NCBI GenBank assembly: GCA_013297755.1
Contig: JAAFIH010000002.1
Span: forward strand, 147,415 to 211,414
Reading direction: 5' to 3'
From: Cytophagales bacterium
GTDB taxonomy: Bacteria; Bacteroidota; Bacteroidia; Cytophagales; UBA9547
Length of the DNA stretch: 64,000 nucleotides
Shown piece after piece: positions 42,350-51,581 of the stretch. Position 1 is the stretch's first letter. Each line of letters begins with the position of its first letter. A program made the position numbers and the translations under genes. Under the pieces are notes generated by a model. It was not told the origin of the DNA. It searched no databases and worked only from the letters and a program-made list of their open reading frames with translations.

Positions 42350-43504
42350 TTATTTCTGAAAATTTTTTAAAAATTCTATGCTATTTAAAAGTAAGTTTTT
42401 GTCTATAGTGTTTACTTCTTTGCCTTGTCCCATTTTTTCTAATAAAGTAATGGTTAGTTTACCTCCAAGATGTTCTCTAAACTCTTCTAAACCATTGATA
42501 ATGATATAGTTATTATCTGCATCTTTTTGTAATAGTTCAAGTGTATAAATATTGAAACCAACTTTCATAATGGTATCCAAAATATCACATATATCATTTT
42601 TTGTGATATAATTGTTCAAGTAAGAATAGGTACTATCGAGAGCAATACCAATAGCTACAGCTTCGCCATGTTTTAACTTAAAATTTGAAATGTATTCTAA
42701 TTTATGGGCTGCCCAATGTCCAAAATCTAGTGGCCTGGCAGATCCTTGTTCAAAGGCATCGCCACTGGCAATATGTTTCAAATGCAAATCAGCACATCTT
42801 ATAATCAAAGATTTCATCGAAATCATGTCTCTAAAAAATAGCAATTTGGTATTTTTTTGAATCCAATAAAAAAAACCTAAATCTTTGATTAAAGCTACTT
42901 TTATGGCTTCGGCAATGCCACAACGCCAATCTCTATCGTTTAATGATTTAAGAAAATTAAAATCATTTATTACTGCAAATGGTGGGGCAAATGTGCCAGT
43001 AAAATTTTTTTTTCCGTAAGTATTTACGCTATTTTTTACACCTATTGCAGCATCGTTTTGAGCCAAAGTAGTGGTAGGAATCCTTATTAGTCTAATGCCT
43101 CTGTGGGCTATAGCAGCCGCAAAACCAACCACATCAATCACACTACCGCCACCCATTACACAAATATAGGAATGTCTATCTATGGCACAAGTGTGTACTT
43201 TGTCAAGTATTAAATTTACAATATTGGAATCATTTTTGGCAGCTTCGCCACCTTCAATTTCAATAAAATGATCAATAATTTTAATTTCAGGTAAGTGATA
43301 ATTAAAATATTCTTTTATTTGATTGGTAATATTTTTATTTTTTGAATAAAAATTGGTATCTACTACAAACAGTATTTTAGTATTAAAATCGTACTTATTT
43401 TCAAAGCATTTTTTTAAAACATCGTTTTTTAAATGAAATATACCTTCTGAAAAATAGACAGGATAAGAATAATTAACTTGAAAAGACTGTTGAATTAGGT
43501 GCAT
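42350..43504 (-). CDS. 3-dehydroquinate synthase family protein (EboD-like)
   Basis: A 384-residue enzyme of the AroB superfamily with MGGGSVIDVVGFAAAIAHRG, IPTTTLAQNDAAIGVKNSVN, GTFAPPFAVIND and the metal-binding HGEAVAIGIALD. Several residues differ from housekeeping AroB (which has N-x-GHT-x-GHA): here the motif is LDFGHWAAHKLE, and GKKNFTGTFAPP replaces the usual N-x-K-N-x-x-G-x-F-x-x-P. These features resemble EboD of ebo clusters. Substrate is therefore uncertain; a sugar phosphate other than DAHP is possible. It is the last gene of a leftward group with folA (9 bp gap) and the bifunctional nuclease gene. Confidence 0.72.
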   Translation of the reverse strand: MHLIQQSFQVNYSYPVYFSEGIFHLKNDVLKKCFENKYDFNTKILFVVDTNFYSKNKNITNQIKEYFNYHLPEIKIIDHFIEIEGGEAAKNDSNIVNLILDKVHTCAIDRHSYICVMGGGSVIDVVGFAAAIAHRGIRLIRIPTTTLAQNDAAIGVKNSVNTYGKKNFTGTFAPPFAVINDFNFLKSLNDRDWRCGIAEAIKVALIKDLGFFYWIQKNTKLLFFRDMISMKSLIIRCADLHLKHIASGDAFEQGSARPLDFGHWAAHKLEYISNFKLKHGEAVAIGIALDSTYSYLNNYITKNDICDILDTIMKVGFNIYTLELLQKDADNNYIIINGLEEFREHLGGKLTITLLEKMGQGKEVNTIDKNLLLNSIEFLKNFQK

Positions 43505-43513
43505 TAAATACTT

Positions 43514-44005
43514 TTATTTTTTAGAATAAGTAATAAATGTATGTTTAAATTTATTTTTATCGTCCACTATACCTTCTTCTCTTTCAATGATATTCCAATC
43601 TATTGGATGTATTAAAGGAAAAAATGTATCAGCTTTAAATTGATGTTTTATTATGGTAACATATATTTTATCAAATTGGTTGAAAAATTGTTGATAAATT
43701 TGGCCGCCTCCAATCACAAAAACCTCTGCTTCGTTGCTTTTTTTTGCTATTTCTATAGCTTTATTCCAATCATTTACTACTATAATCCCTTCGTGTTGCC
43801 AAGATTTGTTATTTGTAATTACGATATTATTTCGGTTAGGAAGTGGTTTTCCTATAGATTCAAAAGTTTTTCTACCCATGATGATGGTGTGCGAAGTAGT
43901 AAGACTTTTAAATCTTTTTAGATCATTTGGCAAGTGCCATAATAGTTTATTTTCAGCACCAATGGCATTGTTTTCATCAAAGGCTACTATTGCTGATATG
44001 ATCAC
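43514..44005 (-). CDS. folA: Dihydrofolate reductase
   Basis: Reduces dihydrofolate to tetrahydrofolate with NADPH. The 163-residue protein has ISAIVAFDENNAIGAENKLLWHLPNDLKRFK with the conserved Asp/Trp region, TIIMGRKTFESIGKPLPNRNNIV and FVIGGGQIYQQF, all standard DHFR signatures. It lies between a bifunctional-nuclease-type gene (27 bp upstream) and the EboD-like gene. No thyA is next to it in this window. Confidence 0.94.
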   Translation of the reverse strand: MIISAIVAFDENNAIGAENKLLWHLPNDLKRFKSLTTSHTIIMGRKTFESIGKPLPNRNNIVITNNKSWQHEGIIVVNDWNKAIEIAKKSNEAEVFVIGGGQIYQQFFNQFDKIYVTIIKHQFKADTFFPLIHPIDWNIIEREEGIVDDKNKFKHTFITYSKK

Positions 44006-44032
44006 TTATGATAAATTTAGAAGTTATAAAAT

Positions 44033-44626
44033 CTAGTTTTTTTTACTTATTTGATCTCTTATTTTGGCAGCCAACTCGTAGTCTTCTCTTGCTAGGGCTT
44101 CAGTTAGTTGTTTTTTTAATTGCTCTATACTATCATCTTTTGGGTCATCGCTGATAGTAGGAGCGAGTGAGGGCTTTTGTGATTTTTGCTTTACTTTTTT
44201 TACCTCGTCTGGGTAATCGCTCAAAACGATACCAGCTTCTGACAAAATAGCTTCTGTGGTATATATATCAGCATCAAATCTAAGCCCAATAGCAATAGCA
44301 TCTGATGGACGAGCGTCTATTTCTTTGGTTTGAACACCATTGCTACAAACTATTTTGGCAAAAAATACGCCTTCTTCAAAATTAGAAATAAGGATATATT
44401 CAATTTGAAAATCAAAAGAAGTAGCAAAGTTTTTGAATAAATCATGGGTCATGGGTCTATTTGGAACTATTTTTTCTATTTGAATGGCAATAGCCTGTGC
44501 TTCAAACATACCAATCACGATAGGTAGTCTTCTATTTCCTTTTTGCTCGCCAAGTATCAGAGCATACGAGCCACTTTGTGTTTGGCTCGAAGATAAACCC
44601 AGTATTTCTAGCTTAATGTTATCCAC
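44033..44626 (-). CDS. Bifunctional nuclease family protein (DUF151) with UVR-like tail
   Basis: A 197-residue protein whose first 130 residues match the BFN/DUF151 domain (LILGEQKGNRRLPIVIGMFEAQAIAIQIE, TKEIDARPSDAIAIGLRFDADIYTTEAIL). After a Pro/Ser-rich linker, residues about 165-197 form a UVR-type helical hairpin (LKKQLTEALAREDYELAAKIRDQI). Plant members show DNase and RNase activity; the role in bacteria is not settled. First gene of the group with folA and the EboD-like gene. A possible -7 element TAATTTTG is at 44664-44671 (minus). Confidence 0.88.
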   Translation of the reverse strand: MDNIKLEILGLSSSQTQSGSYALILGEQKGNRRLPIVIGMFEAQAIAIQIEKIVPNRPMTHDLFKNFATSFDFQIEYILISNFEEGVFFAKIVCSNGVQTKEIDARPSDAIAIGLRFDADIYTTEAILSEAGIVLSDYPDEVKKVKQKSQKPSLAPTISDDPKDDSIEQLKKQLTEALAREDYELAAKIRDQISKKN

Positions 44627-44702
44627 GAATTTGTGTTATAAATTCAATAATTTTATTTAATAACAAAATTAAGAATATATTGCTAAATATTATTAAAAAA
44701 TA

Positions 44703-44729
44703 AAAATAAAAAAAGGGGCATTGCCCCTT
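44703..44729 (-). terminator. Rho-independent terminator of the Hc1 gene
   Basis: Read leftward, the 7-bp stem AAGGGGC/GCCCCTT (44713-44719 and 44723-44729) with a 3-nt loop is followed by a run of T (the A-rich 44703-44714 on the plus strand). It lies 27 bp past the Hc1 stop and before the bifunctional-nuclease gene. Confidence 0.85.
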
Positions 44730-44755
44730 CAAAATTGACTAACAACGATTAGGAA

Positions 44756-44938
44756 TTATTTTGTATCAGCATTCTTTTTTTCTTGAACTTCAGTTCTGAT
44801 AGTTTGAGCCAAAATTTTAAGATCTTGCATTCCTTTACGAACACGTGTACCAGCTGCTTGATTGTCTTTGTCGTAGAATTTTTCAAAATCTCCTTCTAAG
44901 TCCATTATCATTTTTTTAATCTCTTCAAATCTTTTCAT
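44756..44938 (-). CDS. Histone H1-like protein Hc1
   Basis: A 60-residue helical protein with MKRFEEIKKMIMDLEGDFEKFYDK and GTRVRKGMQDLKILAQTIRTEVQ, the conserved core of bacterial Hc1-like proteins, which bind DNA. It lacks the long lysine/alanine-rich tail of chlamydial Hc1. Short monocistronic gene with its own hairpin terminator, a pattern found in abundant proteins. Role in nucleoid packing is inferred. Confidence 0.82.
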   Translation of the reverse strand: MKRFEEIKKMIMDLEGDFEKFYDKDNQAAGTRVRKGMQDLKILAQTIRTEVQEKKNADTK

Positions 44939-45040
44939 TTGATTATTGTTTAGGGGTTATTGTTAAGAATTAAGTTACTAAAGTAAGTATTTTATTGAAC
45001 TATCAAAAAAAAAAGATTTTTTTTTGTAATATTTTCAATT

Positions 45041-46285
45041 TTAAGCAATTACGGGAGCCGAATCTAATGAATAAGCACCTTCTTTTAATTTGACAGAAAC
45101 TTTTTTGAATATGTCAATCGTGAATTTTACATCGTCCAAAGTATGAACAGCAGTAGGTATGATACGAAGCATGATAATATCTTTTGGCACTACAGGATAA
45201 ATAACCATAGAGCAAAATAAACCAAAATTTTCTCTTAAATCTTTTACCAAATGTCCTGCTTGAATGGCTGTGCCTCTCAAAACAACAGGAGTAACTGGAG
45301 ATTCAGATTTGCCAATATTGAAGCCTTCGGCTTTGAGTCCTTCTTGCAATGCTTTCACTACTTTCCATAGATTATCTCTAAGTTCTGGTTTGCTTTTGAG
45401 TAATTCTAATCTTTTTTGAGCTCCAATAACCAATGGCATAGGCAATGATTTGGCAAAAATTTGAGAACGCATATTGTATTTTAAGAAATTGACAATATTT
45501 TTGGGTCCTGCCACAAATGCACCAATACTGGCCATAGATTTGGCAAAAGTTGAAAAATATAAGTCTATTTCATTTTGCACACCTTGAGCTTCGCCAGCAC
45601 CAGCACCAGTTTTGCCCATAGTGCCAAACCCGTGAGCATCGTCTACCAATAATTTGAAATCATATTTTTTCTTCAAAGCTACAATTCCTTTAAGATCGCC
45701 CATATCGCCAGCCATTCCAAAAACTCCTTCAGTGATTAATAAAATACCTCCACCAGTTTCACCTACGAGTTTTGTAGCTCTTTGTAGTTGTTTTTCGCAA
45801 TTTTCAATATCATTGTGTGGAAAAACAAATCTTTTTCCTACAAACATTCTTAATCCATCCAAAATACAAGCATGGCACTCTGAGTCATAAACCACTACAT
45901 CTTGTCTACGAAGCAACGAATCTATGACAGACATAATTCCTTGATAGCCAAAATTGAGCAAATAACTTGCTTCTTTGCCCACAAACGAGGCTAAATCACG
46001 CTCTAGTTTTTCGTGTTCGTTGGTATTGCCAGACATCATTCTAGCTCCCATAGGGTAGGCTAGACCATATTGTAGAGCAGCATCTGCATCTGCTTTTCTT
46101 ACTTCAGGGTGGTTGGCCAGTCCCAAATAGTTATTCAAACTCCAATTCAACATTTCTTTGCCTTTGAATTTCATTCTAGGGCCAATTTCACCTTCCAATT
46201 TTGGAAACATAAAATAACCTTCAGAATATTCATAATGCTTGCCCAGTGGGCCCATGTCAGATAATATGCGTTCAAATAAATCCAC
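45041..46285 (-). CDS. Alpha-oxoamine synthase, probably serine palmitoyltransferase
   Basis: A 414-residue PLP enzyme that condenses an amino acid with an acyl-CoA. Signatures: NWSLNNYLGLANHPEV, GMGARMMSGNT-like region, DDAHGFGTMGKTGAG binding PLP, and the Schiff-base lysine in STFAKSMASIGAF. Bacteroidota often use such an enzyme to start sphingolipid (or capnine) synthesis, and this sequence looks like those rather than the biotin enzyme BioF. The exact amino acid substrate cannot be decided. It has a very good promoter 32 bp upstream. Confidence 0.82.
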   Translation of the reverse strand: MDLFERILSDMGPLGKHYEYSEGYFMFPKLEGEIGPRMKFKGKEMLNWSLNNYLGLANHPEVRKADADAALQYGLAYPMGARMMSGNTNEHEKLERDLASFVGKEASYLLNFGYQGIMSVIDSLLRRQDVVVYDSECHACILDGLRMFVGKRFVFPHNDIENCEKQLQRATKLVGETGGGILLITEGVFGMAGDMGDLKGIVALKKKYDFKLLVDDAHGFGTMGKTGAGAGEAQGVQNEIDLYFSTFAKSMASIGAFVAGPKNIVNFLKYNMRSQIFAKSLPMPLVIGAQKRLELLKSKPELRDNLWKVVKALQEGLKAEGFNIGKSESPVTPVVLRGTAIQAGHLVKDLRENFGLFCSMVIYPVVPKDIIMLRIIPTAVHTLDDVKFTIDIFKKVSVKLKEGAYSLDSAPVIA

Positions 46286-46316
46286 TATTTTTTTATTTAA
46301 AATTCTATAATTAACG

Positions 46317-46346
46317 CAAATTTAATACTAGATGTAGAAATTGCAA
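46317..46346 (-). promoter_or_regulatory. Promoter TTG-N19-TAAATTTG of the oxoamine synthase gene
   Basis: On the minus strand TTG (46344-46346), 19 bp, then TAAATTTG (46317-46324). This is an exact consensus match with the modal spacing. The leader to the ATG at 46285 would be about 28 nt. Confidence 0.65.
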
Positions 46347-46533
46347 ATTTTTATTATAAACAACGTCATATTTTTTTACTTCTTTAATTATGTTTGCTAA
46401 TAAATTTATTTGAAAGAAGTAATTTTATTTATTTATTTTAACATTACATACATATATTATAGATAAATCACAACTTTAAAATTTATTTCTTAAAACCTAA
46501 GTTACATTGTATTAATCCAATTTATCATTTCAA

Positions 46534-47016
46534 ATGTTTGAAAAAAAGGCAAACAAAAGTTATACACCAAAAGCTGCATTTCCTAAAGCCATGCGTTTTT
46601 GTGCCTATCAAGAGCGTTCTTACAGGCAAGTTAGAGAAAAATTATACGAATGGGGGTTGTGTAGCGATGATGTAGAAAATATGCTCACAAGGCTTGCAAA
46701 CGATAACTTTTTGAACGAAGAACGATTTGCAAAAGCATTTGTATCAGGCAAATTTAGACAAAACAAATGGGGAAGAAATAAAATTAAACAAGGCCTTAAA
46801 CAAGAGGATATTTCGGCTTTTTGTACTAAAAAAGGACTAGCAGAGATTGATGCTGACGAGTATGACGCTTTGTTACAAAAATTGGTTGAACAAAAATGGA
46901 CAAGTTGTTTGGATAAAAATATTTTTTCAAAAAAACAAAAAGTATATAATTATATGATTTCTAAAGGTTTTGAGGGTGATCTAGTTTTAGATTTGCTCCA
47001 AACTTATATTAAATAA
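46534..47016 (+). CDS. recX: Regulatory protein RecX
   Basis: Small modulator that caps or disassembles RecA filaments. The 160-residue protein is made of three-helix repeats: AYQERSYRQVREKLYEWG, LTRLANDNFLNEERFAKAFVSGKFRQNKWGRNKIKQGLK and KQKVYNYMISKGFEGDLVLDLLQ, which are the RecX tandem repeats. The N terminus is basic. recA is not adjacent. It runs ahead of obgE with about 160 bp between. Confidence 0.92.
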   Translation: MFEKKANKSYTPKAAFPKAMRFCAYQERSYRQVREKLYEWGLCSDDVENMLTRLANDNFLNEERFAKAFVSGKFRQNKWGRNKIKQGLKQEDISAFCTKKGLAEIDADEYDALLQKLVEQKWTSCLDKNIFSKKQKVYNYMISKGFEGDLVLDLLQTYIK

Positions 47017-47178
47017 TCAACGTATTTTAGTTTTAAATTTATGTATTATTACTTATTTTTTTTACTGCCATAAATTCTAAGTTTCTAATCTATTTCATTT
47101 GAAATAAAATGGTACATTTGCAATTATTTGAAACACTAAAGGAAGTTACTTTAGCATTATTGATTAAATATATAAGTT

Positions 47179-48168
47179 TTGTCGAATCCAAATTTTATTG
47201 ATTACGTAAAGATTTTTTGCCGTTCTGGGAGTGGTGGTGCAGGAGCAGTTCATTTTATAAGAGAAAAGTTCAAAGAAAAAGGTGGACCAGATGGTGGTAA
47301 TGGCGGGCGTGGTGGACATATTATTTTAAAAGGTACTACCCAAGTATGGACACTTTTGCATTTAAAATATCGAAAACATATTCACGCAAAAGATGGCCAA
47401 GGTGGCAAAGGCGATTTGATGAGTGGCAAAGATTCTGAGGATATTATTTTGGAGGTTCCTTTGGGTACAGTTGCCCGAGATGCCGAAACAATGGACATTC
47501 TTTTTGAAATAAACCACGATGGACAAGAGGTAATTTTGATGAAAGGTGGCAAAGGTGGGTTTGGAAACGACTATTTTAAAACCCCAACCAACCAAACGCC
47601 ACGCTATGCACAGCCAGGTATACCTTGCCAAGAAGGTTGGATTATTTTAGAACTCAAACTATTGGCAGATGTTGGGCTTGTGGGGTTTCCTAATGCTGGC
47701 AAATCTACACTTTTATCAGTAGTATCTGCTGCCAAACCCGAAATTGCAGATTATCCTTTCACGACTTTGGTTCCCAATTTAGGCGTTGTCAATTACAGGT
47801 CTAATCGCTCGTTTGTAATGGCCGATATTCCAGGAATAATCGAGGGTGCGGCCGATGGCAAAGGACTTGGCGTTCGTTTTTTGAGGCATATTGAGCGAAA
47901 TTCTATTCTTTTGTTTATGATTTCGGCTGATAGCAACGATATTGTAAAAGAATACAAGATTTTGGAAAAAGAATTAAAAAAATACAACCCAGAATTAGTA
48001 AAGAAAAAAAGAATTTTGGCTATTTCTAAATCTGATATGTTGGACGAGGAGCTGATGTTGGAAATCAAAAAAACACTTCCCAAAAAAGTGCCTCATATTT
48101 TTATTTCCTCGGTTGCCAATTATAATATTGATGGACTTAAAGACTTGATTTGGAAGGCTTTAGAGTAA
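47179..48168 (+). CDS. obgE: GTPase ObgE/CgtA
   Basis: Essential GTPase linked to late 50S ribosome assembly and stress control. The 329-residue protein has the glycine-rich Obg fold (residues 1-158; [35 protein letters not shown]) and the G domain: G1 [11 protein letters not shown], switch [11 protein letters not shown]3 [10 protein letters not shown]4 SKSD and G5 SSV. There is no extra C-terminal domain. The start is TTG, giving the typical beginning [25 protein letters not shown] is at 47113-47120 as a candidate -7 element, without a clear -33. Confidence 0.96.
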   Translation: MSNPNFIDYVKIFCRSGSGGAGAVHFIREKFKEKGGPDGGNGGRGGHIILKGTTQVWTLLHLKYRKHIHAKDGQGGKGDLMSGKDSEDIILEVPLGTVARDAETMDILFEINHDGQEVILMKGGKGGFGNDYFKTPTNQTPRYAQPGIPCQEGWIILELKLLADVGLVGFPNAGKSTLLSVVSAAKPEIADYPFTTLVPNLGVVNYRSNRSFVMADIPGIIEGAADGKGLGVRFLRHIERNSILLFMISADSNDIVKEYKILEKELKKYNPELVKKKRILAISKSDMLDEELMLEIKKTLPKKVPHIFISSVANYNIDGLKDLIWKALE

Positions 48169-48237
48169 TTTTGTTTTAAATTTTACACCTAAATTTCTTT
48201 AGATATTCTTATCAGAAAAAGTATTATTTTCATATTT

Positions 48238-50484
48238 CTATTTAGTTATTTTCTTAATCACTTTGATTACTCCACGTCTGTTTTGAGCCCTTCCTAGTGG
48301 ATTATCGCTACCATTGGGCATAGAATTGGGAGCAATTGGTTGTGATTCTCCAAAACCTATGGCTAGAATATGAGATTGAGAAACACCCTTTTTTATCATA
48401 TAAGATTTTATTTCATTGGCTCTCAGTTGTGATAACTTTTTGTTATAATCATCTTTTCCTATACTATCGCTGTGGGCTTCGATTTGAACATAACTTTCAG
48501 GATGTTTTTTAAGAATATTACTGATATACTCGAAATTATGATCTTGGGTTTTGATAAAATCTTTTTCATTGTAGCCAAAATTAAAATTATAGGTAAAATC
48601 AATAATATCTTTGTTATTGATTTTTTTTAATGAATCAATATCTATTTTGATAGTTTTTTTGTTTTTTGTAGTAATTTCAATTTCATTTTTGGGTGGAGTA
48701 AGCATTGCTATGGATGGTACAGTGGAGGGCTCTACAAGTAGGGGAGTTTCTGTAATAGTTTTGGGTATAAGAGTATCTTTTAGAGGTTTGGCTTTTTCTT
48801 TAAGATAAATAGTAATAATTTGTTGGTTTTCTTTTTTATTTTGAGTGAATAATATGTTTATTTTTTCTTTGTTATACACAAAATTTGTATCAATTTTTGA
48901 TTTTAATTTAGTAGATATTAAAATTTTAAAAGTATCGTTTTTATAGACTATATCTGAATGATAGACTGTTTGTGGTTCTAATTTATAAAGAGGTTTCAAA
49001 GAATCATTAGAAGTGAAATAAGTAGGAATCTTTATTTTTTCATTTGTTTGAAAATTAATATTTATTGAATCATAAGGAATAAACATATTTAATTGATTGT
49101 ATACAATAATTGCTAAATTATTACTTTTTCTGACATTTATAGAATAAATATCATCACAACAAGTTTCGGATGTAAGAGCAAATCCACCTGGGCGATTGGA
49201 TACAAAAAAAGCATTTTGTGCGGTAGAATCTATTGAAAAATAGGTGTCATCGTAACTTGAATTATAAGAATTTCCCAAATTTAGAGTATTGCTCCATGAT
49301 TTTATATTTCCTTCATTTTGATAAATATCATATCCACCCAAGCCATTGTTTTCATTAGAGCTAAAATATAAAATATTATTTGAATGATCATAAAATGGAG
49401 TTACCTCATCTGCTTGAGTATTGATTTTATTTCCTAAATTTTCAATCAATTTTACATTATTATTACTATCCAAAAGTGCATAGTAAATATCCATGCCTCC
49501 AAAACTTCCTTTTGGGTTGGAACTAAAATATAATACATCATACTTTTTTCCTTCCAATAATACCTTGCCACCAATGGCTGGTTGGGTACTTGTGTAAATA
49601 GAACTATTTAATTTTCCTTCTATTTTTTTTCCATTTTTAAATGTGTTGTTTTTAAAGTTGCTAACATAAATATTACAATTCATTTTAAATTTAGAATCAT
49701 ATTTGCATTTTGTGTAATAAAACTTGGTTTTATCTTGATTAAAAGTTCCATTTGCTATGTGATAGCCAGATGATTTTATACTGTTTATAGGTTTGGCATC
49801 TGCCCAAGTATCGTCTTCGTTTTTGGTAGATTGCATAAGTTTAATTTGATTAAAATGAGCTTCTCCAAAATTATAATTTAGAACAGTATCAGCTCTGAGG
49901 CTTGCAAATATGAGGGTATTGCTATCTTTAAGGCAAGGAGATATATCAGAATATGCAGAATTTATTTCATTACCAAAATGCGAAATTATTACATCTTTGT
50001 TTGGTTTTGATTTTGATAAAAAAAGTGTTTTTTCAAAACATTTGGTTTGATATTCATAATTTTCGTTAAATTTGGTAAGAACATTTCCTTTTAGATTTGT
50101 GGCTTTTCGAGCATTTTTTGCAAAGGTTTCGTAAGCGTCCCAAGATTGTTGGTACCTTCCTAGATATTTTAAACAAATAGAATAGGGCAGCCAAGCATCT
50201 GATTTGCCCTCTTTATCAATCATTGATTCATAGATAGAAAGTGCCATTTTGTAATCTCTTACTTGCATATAGGTTTGAGCCAATAAATGAGTAAGTGCAG
50301 TGTTTTTGGGCTCTTCTTTGATAAGATCTTGTAGCATATTGATAGCTTCAAAATGGCTATTTTGAGCCAATAAAGTACGTACAATTTTTAGTCGATCTTT
50401 TTTTGACATAGATTTTAGAGGTCGTTCTTGAGAAAAAACGGCTACTGATATAAAAAAGCATACAATAAAACTATATTTTGACAT
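48238..50484 (-). CDS. TPR-PD40-OmpA protein, second PorE-like gene
   Basis: About 748 residues if started at the internal Met (50484), which gives a proper signal peptide MSKYSFIVCFFISVAVFSQE; the open frame extends 14 codons upstream. TPR repeats (about 35-125), PD40-type propeller repeats (about 160-450; IYYALLDSNNNVKLIENLG, YDIYQNEG), then a long beta-rich region and a C-terminal OmpA domain (about 640-748; IEAHSDSIGKDDYNKKLSQLRANEI). It lies just downstream of a PorP/SprF gene and a PKD protein, a gene order that recurs in Bacteroidota type IX secretion loci. Confidence 0.85.
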   Translation of the reverse strand: MSKYSFIVCFFISVAVFSQERPLKSMSKKDRLKIVRTLLAQNSHFEAINMLQDLIKEEPKNTALTHLLAQTYMQVRDYKMALSIYESMIDKEGKSDAWLPYSICLKYLGRYQQSWDAYETFAKNARKATNLKGNVLTKFNENYEYQTKCFEKTLFLSKSKPNKDVIISHFGNEINSAYSDISPCLKDSNTLIFASLRADTVLNYNFGEAHFNQIKLMQSTKNEDDTWADAKPINSIKSSGYHIANGTFNQDKTKFYYTKCKYDSKFKMNCNIYVSNFKNNTFKNGKKIEGKLNSSIYTSTQPAIGGKVLLEGKKYDVLYFSSNPKGSFGGMDIYYALLDSNNNVKLIENLGNKINTQADEVTPFYDHSNNILYFSSNENNGLGGYDIYQNEGNIKSWSNTLNLGNSYNSSYDDTYFSIDSTAQNAFFVSNRPGGFALTSETCCDDIYSINVRKSNNLAIIVYNQLNMFIPYDSININFQTNEKIKIPTYFTSNDSLKPLYKLEPQTVYHSDIVYKNDTFKILISTKLKSKIDTNFVYNKEKINILFTQNKKENQQIITIYLKEKAKPLKDTLIPKTITETPLLVEPSTVPSIAMLTPPKNEIEITTKNKKTIKIDIDSLKKINNKDIIDFTYNFNFGYNEKDFIKTQDHNFEYISNILKKHPESYVQIEAHSDSIGKDDYNKKLSQLRANEIKSYMIKKGVSQSHILAIGFGESQPIAPNSMPNGSDNPLGRAQNRRGVIKVIKKITK

Positions 50485-50534
50485 ATTTTTTAAAAATTCA
50501 GCATTGTATTGATAGTAAAATTGCACTTAAAATG

Positions 50535-51581
50535 TTATAAAATTCCACATGGAACACTTAGTTTGGCAGGTAAAATTCTTTTCAAAAAACCCTGATAAAT
50601 AATTGAAAATTCTATAGAGCCAAGATTCGATTTCTTAATATTTTGTGCATTTACAAGACTTTTAGGGCCTATAATGTTATAATCATAGCTAATTCCAACA
50701 TACACATTTCCATATTGCATGGCCACAGTGGGTATGATAGATTCATTTAATCTATGAAAAATACCAAAAAATAGAATAGGATTTTTTGGATTTAAAATAT
50801 GGTAACCTATCAAACTCCCAAATACTACATCTATCGTTTTGGCTTGGTTCATATACAAAAAATGGGGCTTTAAACTTAATTTTTGGTTGAGTTGAATGAT
50901 TGCTGAGGAATTGAAAATAAATCTTGGTGGCAATTTTGATGTAATATTACTTATTGATTCTTTGTTTGGTATCATATTTAAAACTCCAAATCCAGATTCT
51001 AAGGTCGTTTTTTGATTAATTTTAAATTGATATCCAACACCTATATTTACATTTAGATTGTTGATATAGGGTTGATTTGTATTTTCTCCATTGGATAGAT
51101 TGGTATTTAAAGCGTAGTTTTCTATTTGATTTGAAAAGTACAAACCATTGGTGTTGAGCGATTTTCTAGTATATCCTGTTTGCAATCCTACCGAAATTCT
51201 ATGCCTTAGAAATTCATCTATATAAGTATGGTAAGCAGCCGAAATGGTCAGGTGTGTATTGTTGTAAATGTGTCCGTTTTCTGAATTACGACCTACTTGG
51301 TCAGAACTAGCAGTTATGCCAAACCCAATTAAATTATATTTTTTTTGACCAGTTTTAAAGTTGATTTCTGCATTGATTGCACTTGTTATATAAGGTGTGT
51401 TTAACTCAAGCCATTGTCTGCGATGAATACCCGAAAATCTATAATCAGCATTACATTTGGCTGTATAGGCTGGGTTTAATGTGTTTGGCAACACATAAAA
51501 TTGAGAAAAATGCAAGTCTTGTGCCAATAACATTAAAAAGGGTATTTGTAAAAAAAAAGTAATTAGTAATTTTTTATTCAT
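50535..51581 (-). CDS. PorP/SprF family type IX secretion membrane protein
   Basis: A 348-residue outer-membrane protein. It has a signal peptide (about 1-20) followed by QDLHFSQFYVLPNTLNPAYTAKCNADYRFSGIHRRQWL, the diagnostic start of PorP/SprF proteins, then barrel-type strands. SprF-type proteins are needed for secretion or attachment of one large partner, most often encoded next to them. Its start codon overlaps the stop codon of the 1375-residue PKD gene (TAATG), so the two are translationally coupled and the PKD protein is the likely client. Confidence 0.92.
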   Translation of the reverse strand: MNKKLLITFFLQIPFLMLLAQDLHFSQFYVLPNTLNPAYTAKCNADYRFSGIHRRQWLELNTPYITSAINAEINFKTGQKKYNLIGFGITASSDQVGRNSENGHIYNNTHLTISAAYHTYIDEFLRHRISVGLQTGYTRKSLNTNGLYFSNQIENYALNTNLSNGENTNQPYINNLNVNIGVGYQFKINQKTTLESGFGVLNMIPNKESISNITSKLPPRFIFNSSAIIQLNQKLSLKPHFLYMNQAKTIDVVFGSLIGYHILNPKNPILFFGIFHRLNESIIPTVAMQYGNVYVGISYDYNIIGPKSLVNAQNIKKSNLGSIEFSIIYQGFLKRILPAKLSVPCGIL

